Below are positions 33,103-42,719 of a stretch of DNA of 64,000 bases, in pieces. The stretch's first letter is position 1. Each line of letters starts with the position of its first letter. Origin of the DNA: Bradyrhizobium sp. CIAT3101. Its GTDB lineage: Bacteria > Pseudomonadota > Alphaproteobacteria > Rhizobiales > Xanthobacteraceae. A program made the position numbers and the translations under genes. The notes under the pieces are model-generated. The model was not told the DNA's origin. It saw nothing but the letters and a program-made list of their open reading frames with translations, and searched no databases. The stretch is from the NCBI RefSeq assembly GCF_029714945.1, contig NZ_CP121634.1, forward strand, positions 1,881,001 to 1,945,000. Direction: 5' to 3'.

Positions 33103-33141
33103 TTGATCCCATCATCAGCTTTTCAAATGTTGGAGCGTGCA

Positions 33142-33852
33142 ATGAAGACGGCAATCGTGATCGGCGTCGGACCGGAGCGCGGCCTTGGAGCCCAGCTCTG
33201 CAAGCGTTTTGCAGCCGAGGGGCTCAGGGTGATCGTCGCGGGCCGGACGCAGTCGGCGTTGCAGGCGGTCGTGGATGACATCGCGAAGGCCGGCGGCATC
33301 GCTACGCCTGTCATCGCCGACGCGACCAGGGAGAGCGACATCACTGCCCTGTTCGATGCCGCCGGCGAAGACCTCGACCTCGCGATCTACAACGCCGGCA
33401 ACAACACGCCGGGGAAGATCATCGAGATGGACGCCGATTATTTCGAGAATGCCTGGCGCGTGGTCTGCTTCGGCGGCTTCCTGTTCGGCCGCGAAGCGGT
33501 GCGCCGCATGGTGCCGAAGAAGACAGGAACGCTGCTCTTCACCGGCGCCAGCGCCTCGCTGCGCGGGCGCTCCGGCTACGGCGCGTTCAACTCGGCCAAG
33601 GCCGGCATACGCACGCTGGCGCAGGCCATGGCCAAGGAATATGCGGGAGACGGCATCCATGTCGGCCATGTCGTGGTCGACGGCGCGATCGCCGGCGACA
33701 AGATTTTCTCGCGCTTCCCCGACGCTGCCGGCCGCGAGGACAGCCTGATCAGCATCGAGGGCATCGTCGATGCCTTCGCATTCCTCTACCGCCAGCCCGA
33801 GCGCGCCTGGTCGTTCGAGCTCGACGTGCGGACCTCGAAGGAGAAGTGGTGA
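33142..33852 (+). CDS. SDR-like protein with Phe in place of the catalytic Tyr
   Basis: A 236-residue SDR-fold protein. It has a variant cofactor loop (IGVGPERGLGAQL) and Y-N-A-G-N-N, and an active-site Ser in F-T-G-A-S-A-S. Where the YxxxK motif is expected, the sequence reads G-Y-G-A-F-N-S-A-K-A-G, so Phe occupies the normal catalytic Tyr position while Lys is kept. The nearby Tyr three residues earlier might substitute, or the protein may be non-catalytic or binding-only. GGAG is 7 bases before ATG 33142; upstream in-frame ATGs (33103, 33127) are weaker. Confidence 0.85.
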   Translation: MKTAIVIGVGPERGLGAQLCKRFAAEGLRVIVAGRTQSALQAVVDDIAKAGGIATPVIADATRESDITALFDAAGEDLDLAIYNAGNNTPGKIIEMDADYFENAWRVVCFGGFLFGREAVRRMVPKKTGTLLFTGASASLRGRSGYGAFNSAKAGIRTLAQAMAKEYAGDGIHVGHVVVDGAIAGDKIFSRFPDAAGREDSLISIEGIVDAFAFLYRQPERAWSFELDVRTSKEKW

Positions 33853-33881
33853 GAGCAGGGGGCCGATCATGGCCTCCCGCT

Positions 33882-33981
33882 GTCATTGCCCGCGAAGGCG
33901 GGCAATCCAGTATTCCAGAGACGACATTGAGATGCGGAAGGGCCGCGGCGTACTGGATACCCCGCCTTCGCGGGGTATGAC
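33882..33981. repeat. Dispersed palindromic repeat (CCCGCGAAGGCGGG type)
   Basis: GTCATTGCCCGCGAAGGCGGGC…CAGTA on the left is mirrored by TACTGGATACCCC…GCCTTCGCGGGGTATGAC on the right. It sits between the convergent SDR and gamma-glutamyltransferase genes. Confidence 0.65.
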
Positions 33982-33993
33982 AGTCATGAGCGA

Positions 33994-35730
33994 TCAATAC
34001 CCGGCGGCAAGTCCCGAGTTGCGCCGCGGATCGTTGGCGCCGTAGTAGCGGTTGTTGCCGACCTGCTGGCCGCCCAGTGACGGCGCGCCGACGATGATGA
34101 CCGCCAGGTGGTTGGCCGGTTGCGGCGGCCCGAAATTGTGACCCATGCCCTCCAGAATTTTGCGCGTGTCGGGTGACAGCGCGTAATTCTCGACATTGGT
34201 CAGATCGGGCAGCCATTGCTGGTGGATGCGCGGCATGTCGACGGCTTCCTGCGCGTTCATGTCGTAGTCGATCGCGTTGATCATGGTCTGCAGGACAGCC
34301 GTGATGATACGGCTGCCGCCGGGCGTGCCCACCACCATGACGGTCTTGCCGTCCTTGGTGACGATGGTCGGGCTCATCGACGACAGCGGCCGCTTGCCGG
34401 GAGCGATGGAATTGGCCTCGCCCTGCACCAGGCCGTAAAGGTTCGGCACCCCGACCTTGGCTGTGAAGTCGTCCATTTCATCGTTGAGCAGCACGCCGGT
34501 CTTCGCAGCGGTCACCTTGGCGCCGAACCAGTCGTTCAGCGTGTACGTGACCGAGACCGCGTTGCCGTCCTTGTCGGCGATGGAATAGTGCGTGGTGTTG
34601 CTGCCCTCGTGCGGCGCGACGCCTGGCTTGATGTCCTTGGAGATTCCGGCCTTGTTCGGATCGATCACCGCACGGATCTTGGCCGCGTAAGCCTTGTCGA
34701 GCAGGCGATCGAGCGGATTCTTCACAAAATCGGGATCGCCGAGGTAGCTGTTGCGGTCCACGTAAGCGTGCCGCATGGCTTCGATCTGCACATGCACGGC
34801 CGCTGCGGAGTGATAGCCCAGCTCCTTCAGCTGATAGCCTTCCAGGATATTCAGGATCTCGCAGATGATGACGCCACCCGAACTCGGCGGCGGCGCAGAC
34901 ACCACGTGATAGCCGCGATAGTCGCATTCGACAGGTGCGAGCTCGCGGGTCTTGTAGCCGTCGAGGTCGTCTTGCGTGATCAAGCCCTTGCCGGCCTGGC
35001 TCGAGGCCACGATGGCGCTGCCGACCCAGCCTTTATAGAAGCCGTCGGTGCCTTTGCTGCTGATCTCGCGCAGCGTCTTGGCGAGCTCCGACTGCATCAG
35101 CTTCTCGCCGACCTGGTACGGCTGACCGTTGTTGAGGAAGATGGCGGCGGAGGCTGGATCGTCCTGAAAGTCCGCGGTGGTGGTGAGCAGCAGGTCGATG
35201 TCGCCCTGGTCCAGCGCAAAGCCTTGTTCGGCGAGCTGGATCGCGGGAGCGAGCAGGTCGGCGCGCTTCATGGTGCCGTATTTTTCGCGCGCATATTCCA
35301 TGCCCGAGACGGATCCCGGCACACCCACCGCGAGGTGTCCCTTGGTCGAGATGCCCTTGATGACGTTGCCGTCCTTGTCGAGATACATGTTCGCAGTCGC
35401 GCCCTTGGGGGCGGTCTCGCGAAAATCGAGGAAGGTCTTGCGGCCGTCGGCGAGGTTGATCGTCATGAAGCCGCCACCACCGAGATTGCCGGCGGCCGGA
35501 TAGACGACGGCGAGGGCATAGCCGACGGCCACGGCGGCATCGACGGCATTGCCGCCGCGCTTGAGCACGTCGACGCCCACTTGGGTCGCCAGATGTTGCG
35601 CAGAGACGACCATGCCGTTTTCCGCGGCGATCGGTGCGACCGATGCCGCGCGCGCGGGGCCGAAGGTGACGAGGCTGACGGATACGATGGCGGCGGTCAT
35701 CCACCGCAGGCTTGTTCCCGCATGTTGCAC
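33994..35730 (-). CDS. ggt: Gamma-glutamyltransferase
   Basis: A periplasmic Ntn-hydrolase of about 578 residues that cleaves gamma-glutamyl bonds of glutathione and transfers the group to amino acids or water. After a signal peptide (WMTAAIVSVSLVTFGPARA) come GGNAVDAAVAVGYALAVV and NLGGGGFM near the N-terminus. Autocleavage and catalysis should occur at the Thr of S-N-T-T-H-Y-S-I-A-D-K-D-G, the start of the small subunit, and P-L-S-S-M-S-P-T-I-V and G-T-P-G-G-S-R-I follow. The start is probably GTG 35730 (GGGAG upstream); TTG 35748 or ATG 35700 are alternatives. Confidence 0.92.
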   Translation of the reverse strand: MQHAGTSLRWMTAAIVSVSLVTFGPARAASVAPIAAENGMVVSAQHLATQVGVDVLKRGGNAVDAAVAVGYALAVVYPAAGNLGGGGFMTINLADGRKTFLDFRETAPKGATANMYLDKDGNVIKGISTKGHLAVGVPGSVSGMEYAREKYGTMKRADLLAPAIQLAEQGFALDQGDIDLLLTTTADFQDDPASAAIFLNNGQPYQVGEKLMQSELAKTLREISSKGTDGFYKGWVGSAIVASSQAGKGLITQDDLDGYKTRELAPVECDYRGYHVVSAPPPSSGGVIICEILNILEGYQLKELGYHSAAAVHVQIEAMRHAYVDRNSYLGDPDFVKNPLDRLLDKAYAAKIRAVIDPNKAGISKDIKPGVAPHEGSNTTHYSIADKDGNAVSVTYTLNDWFGAKVTAAKTGVLLNDEMDDFTAKVGVPNLYGLVQGEANSIAPGKRPLSSMSPTIVTKDGKTVMVVGTPGGSRIITAVLQTMINAIDYDMNAQEAVDMPRIHQQWLPDLTNVENYALSPDTRKILEGMGHNFGPPQPANHLAVIIVGAPSLGGQQVGNNRYYGANDPRRNSGLAAGY

Positions 35731-36400
35731 GGCTTGCTCCCAAGGCAAGGCCGGCTGTCCCCGGCCCTTGTTGGTGATGCAGGCTCAATTTATCAGGCCG
35801 CGTTCGCCGGGCAAATCGGCCGTCGAGGTCCAAGGGTGCCGGCCACCAGTCCAACTGCGCTCCCTCCCCCCTTGCGGGGGAGGGCGGGGGAGAGGGGTGG
35901 CTCAGCAAATGGTGTTTGTCAGAGCGTCCGGATTTCTTCGCCACGAGGCGAATCCCCGTGTGGCACCCCTCTCCCTAATCCTCCCCCGCAAGGGGGGGAG
36001 GGAACCAACCTCCTTTGGGTCCGGGAGTTTGCTCACTCACTCGGTGCGGCCACGCGACATCCTGCCTCGCGCTTGCCCTTCCGCCCCCCATCCCTCAGCG
36101 CCGTCTCGCTTTCCCGCGGCCAAATTCGTCCCTGGTAACCCGGCATTAACCATCGGCGGGCTCTGGTAATTATGGACAATCGCGCCCGGAGCTGTCGTCG
36201 AGGCCCTTAGTTTTGACATCTTGGCAGGGAATGCAGGCGGCGGCTTTGGAGAAGCCCCTGCACCCCAGAAAGACAAGGCTTTGAGCGGGCTTGCCGGCCG
36301 CGCCGGTGCTAGCGCGGCAGTTGGGGAACCGGCCGCCATTGGGCTCGCCGGGACATAGGTAACGGTCGCCGAAGGCGATCGTTTTGAGAGGATATTGCTG
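35731..36400. other. Long intergenic region before tolQ
   Basis: 670 bases without a convincing gene. A large inverted repeat occupies 35861–36002 (listed separately). The remainder, including 36165–36400, should contain the promoter of the tol operon; no unambiguous -35/-10 or operator was identified. Confidence 0.5.
35861..36002. repeat. Large dispersed inverted repeat (CCCCCTTGCGGGGG type)
   Basis: The left arm TCCCTCCCCCCTTGCGGGGG at 35861–35880 is mirrored, with one extra G, by the right arm ending AAGGGGGGGAGGGA at 36003. Inner words GGGGAGAGGGGTGG and CACCCCTCTCCC also pair, giving a ~140-base hairpin typical of rhizobial intergenic repeats. Confidence 0.7.
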
Positions 36401-37117
<717 letters not shown>

Positions 37118-37160
37118 CGGACGGCATGTATAGTGTGAAGGCGAGATTGGGCACCAAGCC

Positions 37161-37613
37161 ATGGGCATGAACGTAGCCAGTTCGTCCGGAGGCGGCGGCC
37201 GCCGCAGCCGGCGCAAGCCGGTCATGGCCGAGATCAACGTCACGCCGATGGTCGACGTGATGCTGGTGCTGCTCATCATCTTCATGGTGTCGGCGCCGCT
37301 GCTCACGGTGGGTGTTCCGCTCGATCTGCCGTCGACCCAGGCCAAGAGCCTTGATCAGAACGACCAGAAGCCGATCCAGATGTCGGTCGACATCAAGGGC
37401 AAGGTGTTCATCGCCGACGCCGAGATCCAGATCAACGAGCTGATCCCGAAGCTGAAGGCGATCACGGACGCGCGCGGCGGGCTCGAGGAACGCATCTATC
37501 TGCGCGCCGACAAGAAGGCGGATTACGGCACGGTGGCAAAGGTCATGGGCCTGCTGTCGGGTGCGGGCTTCAAGAAGCTGGCACTCGTCACGGAAGCGGA
37601 TCAGGGGTCCTAG
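37161..37613 (+). CDS. tolR: Tol-Pal system protein TolR
   Basis: A 150-residue ExbD/TolR protein: a short basic cytoplasmic tail (RRSRRKPVMAEINVTPMVDV), one transmembrane helix VMLVLLIIFMVSAPLL carrying the essential Asp at its start (M-V-D-V-M), and a periplasmic domain ending VAKVMGLLSGAGFKKLALVTEA. It is the moving proton-channel subunit with TolQ. An ATG at 37167 is also in frame. It lies 43 bases after tolQ and 4 bases before tolA. Confidence 0.95.
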   Translation: MGMNVASSSGGGGRRSRRKPVMAEINVTPMVDVMLVLLIIFMVSAPLLTVGVPLDLPSTQAKSLDQNDQKPIQMSVDIKGKVFIADAEIQINELIPKLKAITDARGGLEERIYLRADKKADYGTVAKVMGLLSGAGFKKLALVTEADQGS

Positions 37614-37617
37614 GCCG

Positions 37618-38577
37618 GTGAAGGTGAACGTCGACAAGACACTCGTTGCGTCGATCGTGCTCCACGTCCTCGTGATTGGATGGGGTCTGCTCACCTTTAG
37701 CAGCAAGGCCTTCATCGCACCGGAGGAGTCGCTTCCGGTCGACATCATTTCCAGCGATCAGCTCGCGCAGATGATGTCGGGCCAGAAGACCGGCAAGAAG
37801 GAAGAGCCGAAGCCCAAGGTCGAGAAGATCGCCGAGGCGAAGCCCGAGGAAGATGCCGTCGGCAAGGTCACCGAGAAGAAAGAGCTGATCAAGACCAACT
37901 CGACCCCCGATCCGCCGCCGAAGCCTGTCGAGAAGCCGGTCGAGAAGAAGCCCGATCCGCCGAAGCCGGTCGCCGAGACCAAGCCCAAGGAAGAGCCGAA
38001 GCCGCAGGAGAAGAAGCCTGATCCGGCCAAGGAAGATCCGATCGCGGAGTTGCAGAAGAAGCTCGACACCAAGAAGCCGCCGCCGAAGCCCGTTGAGCAG
38101 AAGGTCGCGGCGGTGCAGCCGCAGCAGCAGCCGAAGCCCAAGGAGCGCACCTTCGATCCCGCGCAGATTGCCCGCGACCTCGACAAGCGCGCCGCGACCC
38201 GGCACGAGCAGACCGGCTCGGCGCTGAATGCGTCAGCATCGCTGGGCTCGACGACCGGAACTGCCGTCAGCAACGTCGCGACCTGGCAAGGTGCATTCCA
38301 GGGCGCGGTCAAGCGCTGCTTCACGCCGACCTATAACGGGCAGGACGCCAACCTGTACGAAGCCGACATCGACATTCCCATGAAGGTCGACGGATCGCTG
38401 GCGTCGGAGCCGGTCATCGTCGCGGTGCGAGGACCGTCGCGGTCGATCGCCCAGGCGGTGGCGGAGAGCGCCAAGCGCGCCATCGTGCAGTGCCAGGTTT
38501 ATTCGTTCCTGCCGAAGCAGCAATACGACAGCTGGAAGCTCATTCCGATGACTTTCGGCCTGAAAGACATGTTGTGA
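37618..38577 (+). CDS. tolA: Cell envelope protein TolA
   Basis: A 319-residue TolA: one N-terminal transmembrane helix ([19 protein letters not shown]), a long Lys/Pro/Glu-rich periplasmic arm (about residues 55–185; many PKP, EKK and PPKP units), and a C-terminal globular domain with two cysteines ([11 protein letters not shown] and [12 protein letters not shown]) that should interact with Pal or TolB. The start is GTG 37618, 4 bases after the tolR stop. The rich Pro composition is typical of alphaproteobacterial TolA. Confidence 0.92.
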   Translation: MKVNVDKTLVASIVLHVLVIGWGLLTFSSKAFIAPEESLPVDIISSDQLAQMMSGQKTGKKEEPKPKVEKIAEAKPEEDAVGKVTEKKELIKTNSTPDPPPKPVEKPVEKKPDPPKPVAETKPKEEPKPQEKKPDPAKEDPIAELQKKLDTKKPPPKPVEQKVAAVQPQQQPKPKERTFDPAQIARDLDKRAATRHEQTGSALNASASLGSTTGTAVSNVATWQGAFQGAVKRCFTPTYNGQDANLYEADIDIPMKVDGSLASEPVIVAVRGPSRSIAQAVAESAKRAIVQCQVYSFLPKQQYDSWKLIPMTFGLKDML

Positions 38578-38600
38578 CATCCGAACAAAAGAATTTTGCG

Positions 38601-39968
38601 ATGAATGACGTTCGATCGATGAACCGCCGCCGCTTCATGACCCTGACCGGGTCGACGCTCGCGTTGCTCGGGGGCGGACAGGCCTTCGCCCAGCAATCGC
38701 AGGGGCGTCTCCGCATCGATCCCACCGAGTTTCGTCCGATCCCGATCGCGATCACCAATTTCGTGCCGGGCTCGCCCGCCGACGGCGACGTCAGCAACGG
38801 CGTCACGCAGGTCATCACCAACAACCTGAAGCGCTCGGGCCTGTTCGCCCCGATCGACCAGGCCGCCTTCATCGAGCGCATCAGCAACATCGACGTCGCG
38901 CCGCAATTCCAGAACTGGAAGACCCTCAACGCGCAGGCCCTCGTCACCGGTCGCATGACGCGGCAGCCAGACGGCCGCCTCAAGGCCGAATTCCGCCTGT
39001 GGGACGTAGTCACCGGCCAGCAGCTCGCCGGCCAGCAATATTTCACCTCGCCGGAATATTGGCGCCGCATCGCCCACATCATCTCCGACCAGATCTACGA
39101 GCAGATGACCGGCGAAAAGGGCTATTTCGACAGCCGCGTCGTGTTCGTCGACGAGTCCGGGCCGAAGGAGCGCCGCGTCAAGCGGCTGGCGATGATGGAC
39201 CAGGACGGCGCCAATGTGCGCTACCTCACCCGCGGCGCCGATCTCGTGCTGACGCCGCGCTTCTCGCCGAACTCGCAAGAGATCACCTATATGGAGTTCG
39301 GGCAGGGCGATCCGAAGGTCTATCTCTTCAACATCGAGACTGGCCAGCGCGAGATCGTCGGCAACTTCCCCGGCATGACCTTTGCGCCGCGCTTCTCGCC
39401 GGATGGCCAGCGCGTCATCATGAGCCTGCAGCAGGGCGGCAACTCCAACCTGTTCGTGATGGATCTGCGCTCGCGCTCGACCACGCGCCTCACCGACACG
39501 CCGGCGATCGACACGTCGCCGTCCTACTCGCCGGACGGCACCCGTATCTGCTTCGAGTCCGATCGCGGCGGCAGGTCGCAGATCTATGTGATGGCGGCGG
39601 GCGGCGGACAGGCGCAGCGCATCTCTTTCTCGAAGGACGACAACAACGCCACCTATTCGACGCCGGTGTGGTCGCCGCGCGGCGATTACATCGCCTTCAC
39701 CAGGCAGGGCGGTGGGCAGTTCTCGATCGGCGTCATGAAGCCGGACGGCTCCGGCGAGCGGCTCCTCACCTCCGGCTATCACAATGAAGGCCCGACCTTC
39801 TCGCCGAACGGCCGCGTGATCATGTTCTTCCGTGATCCCGGCGGCAGCGGTGGGCCGTCGCTGTTCTCGGTCGACATCTCCGGCCGCAACGAGCTGAAAG
39901 TGCCGACGCCGGGCTTCGCCTCCGATCCGGCTTGGTCGCCGCTGCTGTCCGCGACCGCGGGCCAATAG
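38601..39968 (+). CDS. tolB: Tol-Pal system protein TolB
   Basis: A 455-residue periplasmic TolB: N-terminal alpha/beta domain ([33 protein letters not shown]) and a six-bladed propeller with the repeated FSPDGxxI/S-P-D-G pattern ([30 protein letters not shown]). The signal region reads [17 protein letters not shown], a twin-arginine-like signal rather than a plain Sec signal. ATG 38601 is used; GTG 38574 overlaps the tolA stop and ATG 38619 is also possible. A strong terminator follows. Confidence 0.93.
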   Translation: MNDVRSMNRRRFMTLTGSTLALLGGGQAFAQQSQGRLRIDPTEFRPIPIAITNFVPGSPADGDVSNGVTQVITNNLKRSGLFAPIDQAAFIERISNIDVAPQFQNWKTLNAQALVTGRMTRQPDGRLKAEFRLWDVVTGQQLAGQQYFTSPEYWRRIAHIISDQIYEQMTGEKGYFDSRVVFVDESGPKERRVKRLAMMDQDGANVRYLTRGADLVLTPRFSPNSQEITYMEFGQGDPKVYLFNIETGQREIVGNFPGMTFAPRFSPDGQRVIMSLQQGGNSNLFVMDLRSRSTTRLTDTPAIDTSPSYSPDGTRICFESDRGGRSQIYVMAAGGGQAQRISFSKDDNNATYSTPVWSPRGDYIAFTRQGGGQFSIGVMKPDGSGERLLTSGYHNEGPTFSPNGRVIMFFRDPGGSGGPSLFSVDISGRNELKVPTPGFASDPAWSPLLSATAGQ

Positions 39969-39972
39969 GTCG

Positions 39973-40003
39973 ATCGCGCGTCTGACGACGCGCGATGTTT
40001 TTT
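39973..40003 (+). terminator. Intrinsic terminator of the tolQRAB operon
   Basis: ATCGCGCGTC (39973–39982) and GACGCGCGAT (39987–39996) form a 10-bp stem with a 4-base loop, followed by GTTTTTT. It ends the transcript five bases after the tolB stop. Confidence 0.88.
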
Positions 40004-40181
40004 CGAAAAAAAGCGCCGATTTTTCCGCTTTTCGCGCGCGCGGCAAGCTTTCCTTCACCTTGCGCCCGGCAAGGCTTGCCTAGTTGCTTGATATTTCAGC
40101 GGAAACAGTTTCGCTATTGCCGAAAAACAACTCGACTTTAACGATGTTCCCTCAGAAAGGCTTCATCAGGTGTGGGTAAAA

Positions 40182-40207
40182 GTACGCGCCAAACAGGACG
40201 CGCGTAC
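40182..40207. promoter_or_regulatory. Inverted repeat just before the GGDEF–EAL gene
   Basis: GTACGCG at 40182–40188 and CGCGTAC at 40201–40207, 9 bases before the ATG. It could sequester the translation start or be a regulator site; no clear Shine-Dalgarno is seen for this gene. Confidence 0.4.
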
Positions 40208-40215
40208 AAACGAAA

Positions 40216-42552
40216 ATGCAGTTCGCAAGCCAGACCGGAAAATCCGATCAAGGACAGGCGGCGCCCCCGGTGTCGGCGGCGCTGAATGATTCCCTGTTCG
40301 AAGCGCCCGGTCCGCTGTTTGCGGGTATCGTCTTCGTCGCCATCGGGGCCGCCATCACGGCGCTGAGGACCGGACAAACTCTGACCTGGGCGACGGTGGC
40401 CCTGATCATCCTGGCCGGAGCTCTCCGCCTGTTCGATCTGCGGCGCTTCCTGCCCCGCAAAGCCAGCCTGACAGCCGAAGAAGCCGTGGTCTGGCAGAGG
40501 CGCTATCTGATGGGCGCGCTGATTCAGGCCGCTGCCATTGGAACATGGTGCGGGCTCGCTCTGGTGAGCACTGACGACGCCGTCGTCCACATGATCGCCC
40601 TCTCCATCACCACCGGAATCGTCGGGGGAGGCGCAGGACGGGCTTACGGACGGCCATCGATATACCATCTGCAGGCCGGCCTCATGTTCGGTCCGGCCGT
40701 GATCGCGCTGGCGTCGTGGGGCACGCCCTACTACATCGCCATGTCAGTCGTGAGCGCCGCATTCCTGCTGGCGATCATGCAGCTCTCGGCCAATCTGCAC
40801 AGAATATTCATGCGCGCCGTTGTGGCGCGGGAGCGCGAAGCGGCGCTCGCCGGCCAGTTCGACACCGCCCTGAACAACATGCCGCACGGCCTGTGCATGT
40901 TCCGCGTCGACAGGCAGCTCGCCGTGATGAACCACCGGTTCAGCGCGATGCTGGAGCTGCCCGAGGATCTCGTTCGGAGCGGCATCACCGCGCGTGACAT
41001 CATGGCCGCGTGCGTCAGCTCCGGCTCCATCTCGGCCGCGAGCGGCGAGATGATCGTCACCGAGATCGAAAACTCGCATGCGAACGAGATCGTGACCGTC
41101 GATCCCGACGCGGAGAGAAACCGGTCATTGTCCTGGACGGTGCAGCCGATGGCCGACGGTGGCGCAGTGCTGCTGCTCGAGGACGTGACCGAGCGGCGCA
41201 ATGCCGAGGCCAAGATCACCCATCTTGCCCGTTACGACGAATTGACGGCGCTCCCCAACCGCGTCCATTTCCGCAACGAGATCGAATCCCTGCTGGCGGC
41301 CTCGCGCCATTCCGACCGGCTCTCCGCGCTGCTGTTCGTCGACCTCGACCAGTTCAAGCAGGTCAACGACACGCTCGGCCATCCCTGTGGCGACCAGCTC
41401 CTCTGCGCGGTGGCCAACCGTCTGCGCGAGATGCTGCGGCCCGAGGATTTCGTCGCCCGCTTCGGCGGCGACGAGTTCGTCGTGTTCCAGCAGAATATCA
41501 ACGCGGCCGAAGATGCCGCGAGCCTCGCCCGCCGCATCGTCGAGCGCCTGAGCGAGCGCTACCGGATCGACAATCACCTGGTCGAGATCGGCGCCAGCGT
41601 CGGCATCGCGCTGACCTCGCCGGATGGCGCCAGCGCCGACACGCTGCTCAAGAACGCCGACATGGCGCTCTACCGCGCCAAGGCCGACGGCCGCGGCACC
41701 TTCTGCTTCTTCCGCGACGAGATGGCGGCCACCGTCGAGGCGCGCCGTATCCTCGAGCTCGATCTGCGCAAGGCACTCGCCAACGAGGAGTTCGAGCTGT
41801 TCTACCAGCCGCTGGTCAATCTGAAGTCCGGCAAGATCACCACCTGCGAAGCGCTGCTGCGCTGGAATCATCCGGTGCGCGGCACGGTCTCGCCGGTCGA
41901 CATCATCCCGGTCGCCGAGGACATGGGCCTGATCGTCGATCTCGGCCGCTGGATCCTGCGCCGCGCTTGCATGGAATGCATGAAATGGCCGGAGGGCGTC
42001 AGCGTCGCCGTCAACTTTTCGCCGCAGCAATTCCATCAGCGCGACGTGCTGAGCGAGATCCGTTACGCGCTCGAGGTCTCGGGCCTGCCGGCGTTCCGCC
42101 TCGAGATCGAGATCACCGAATCCTCGCTGCTGCGTAACACCCAGCTCACCCACGATATCCTGTCACAGCTGCATGCGCTCGGCGTGCGCATCTCGCTGGA
42201 CGATTTCGGCACCGGCTATTCGAGCCTCAGCTATCTGCACAACTTCCCGATGCAGAAGGTCAAGATCGACCGCTCCTTCCTCGAGGGCATCGATGCCGAC
42301 CGACCGCTGACGCTGTTGCGCGGCGTGGCGCGGCTGTCGGCCGACCTCGGCATGTCGGTCGTGGTCGAGGGCATCGAGACCAACGAGCAGCTCGAGCTGG
42401 TGAGCGCCGACGGCACCGTTTCCGAAGGGCAGGGCTACCTGTTCAGCCGGCCGGTACCCGCCGTCAGGATCCGTCAGTTGCTCGATGCCTCGCATGGCCG
42501 CCGCATGGCGGACGCTCAGATCGTCTCGATCTCCTCGCGGTCGTTTGGCTAA
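40216..42552 (+). CDS. Membrane-associated GGDEF–EAL cyclic-di-GMP enzyme with PAS-like domain
   Basis: A 778-residue protein: about five N-terminal hydrophobic helices (residues ~30–200), a PAS-like region (LNNMPHGLCMFRVDRQLAVMN), a GGDEF domain with intact G-G-D-E-F at residues 417–421 and an R-x-x-D inhibitory site (RPED) five residues earlier, and an EAL domain with E-A-L at 545–547, N-F-S-P, E-I-T-E-S, D-D-F-G-T-G-Y-S-S-L and E-G-I-E-T. Both synthase and phosphodiesterase motifs look complete, so c-di-GMP could be made and degraded. It lies between the tolB terminator and the FeeM-like gene. Confidence 0.93.
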   Translation: MQFASQTGKSDQGQAAPPVSAALNDSLFEAPGPLFAGIVFVAIGAAITALRTGQTLTWATVALIILAGALRLFDLRRFLPRKASLTAEEAVVWQRRYLMGALIQAAAIGTWCGLALVSTDDAVVHMIALSITTGIVGGGAGRAYGRPSIYHLQAGLMFGPAVIALASWGTPYYIAMSVVSAAFLLAIMQLSANLHRIFMRAVVAREREAALAGQFDTALNNMPHGLCMFRVDRQLAVMNHRFSAMLELPEDLVRSGITARDIMAACVSSGSISAASGEMIVTEIENSHANEIVTVDPDAERNRSLSWTVQPMADGGAVLLLEDVTERRNAEAKITHLARYDELTALPNRVHFRNEIESLLAASRHSDRLSALLFVDLDQFKQVNDTLGHPCGDQLLCAVANRLREMLRPEDFVARFGGDEFVVFQQNINAAEDAASLARRIVERLSERYRIDNHLVEIGASVGIALTSPDGASADTLLKNADMALYRAKADGRGTFCFFRDEMAATVEARRILELDLRKALANEEFELFYQPLVNLKSGKITTCEALLRWNHPVRGTVSPVDIIPVAEDMGLIVDLGRWILRRACMECMKWPEGVSVAVNFSPQQFHQRDVLSEIRYALEVSGLPAFRLEIEITESSLLRNTQLTHDILSQLHALGVRISLDDFGTGYSSLSYLHNFPMQKVKIDRSFLEGIDADRPLTLLRGVARLSADLGMSVVVEGIETNEQLELVSADGTVSEGQGYLFSRPVPAVRIRQLLDASHGRRMADAQIVSISSRSFG

Positions 42553-42719
42553 CGCCGCGCTCCCGGCCGTCCCCATTTCCTCAATGTTTCCCTGTATTTT
42601 CCCGGGGTTTTACGGGGCCTGATCCTTAACCCTAACATTTCGAAGCCTTTGCAATTCGGTTAAGGAGTCATTAATCTTCCCCACACTCGCGGAAGTTGCC
42701 CGCGGGGCGGGAGTATCAG

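Noticed and set aside
35861..36002. Possible CRISPR or transposon end because of long near-identical arms
   Set aside because: Only two mirrored arms, no regularly spaced direct repeats, no target-site duplication or transposase.
34216..36138. A 640-residue plus-strand open frame across ggt and the repeat
   Set aside because: Antisense to gamma-glutamyltransferase and runs into repeat DNA; no domain.
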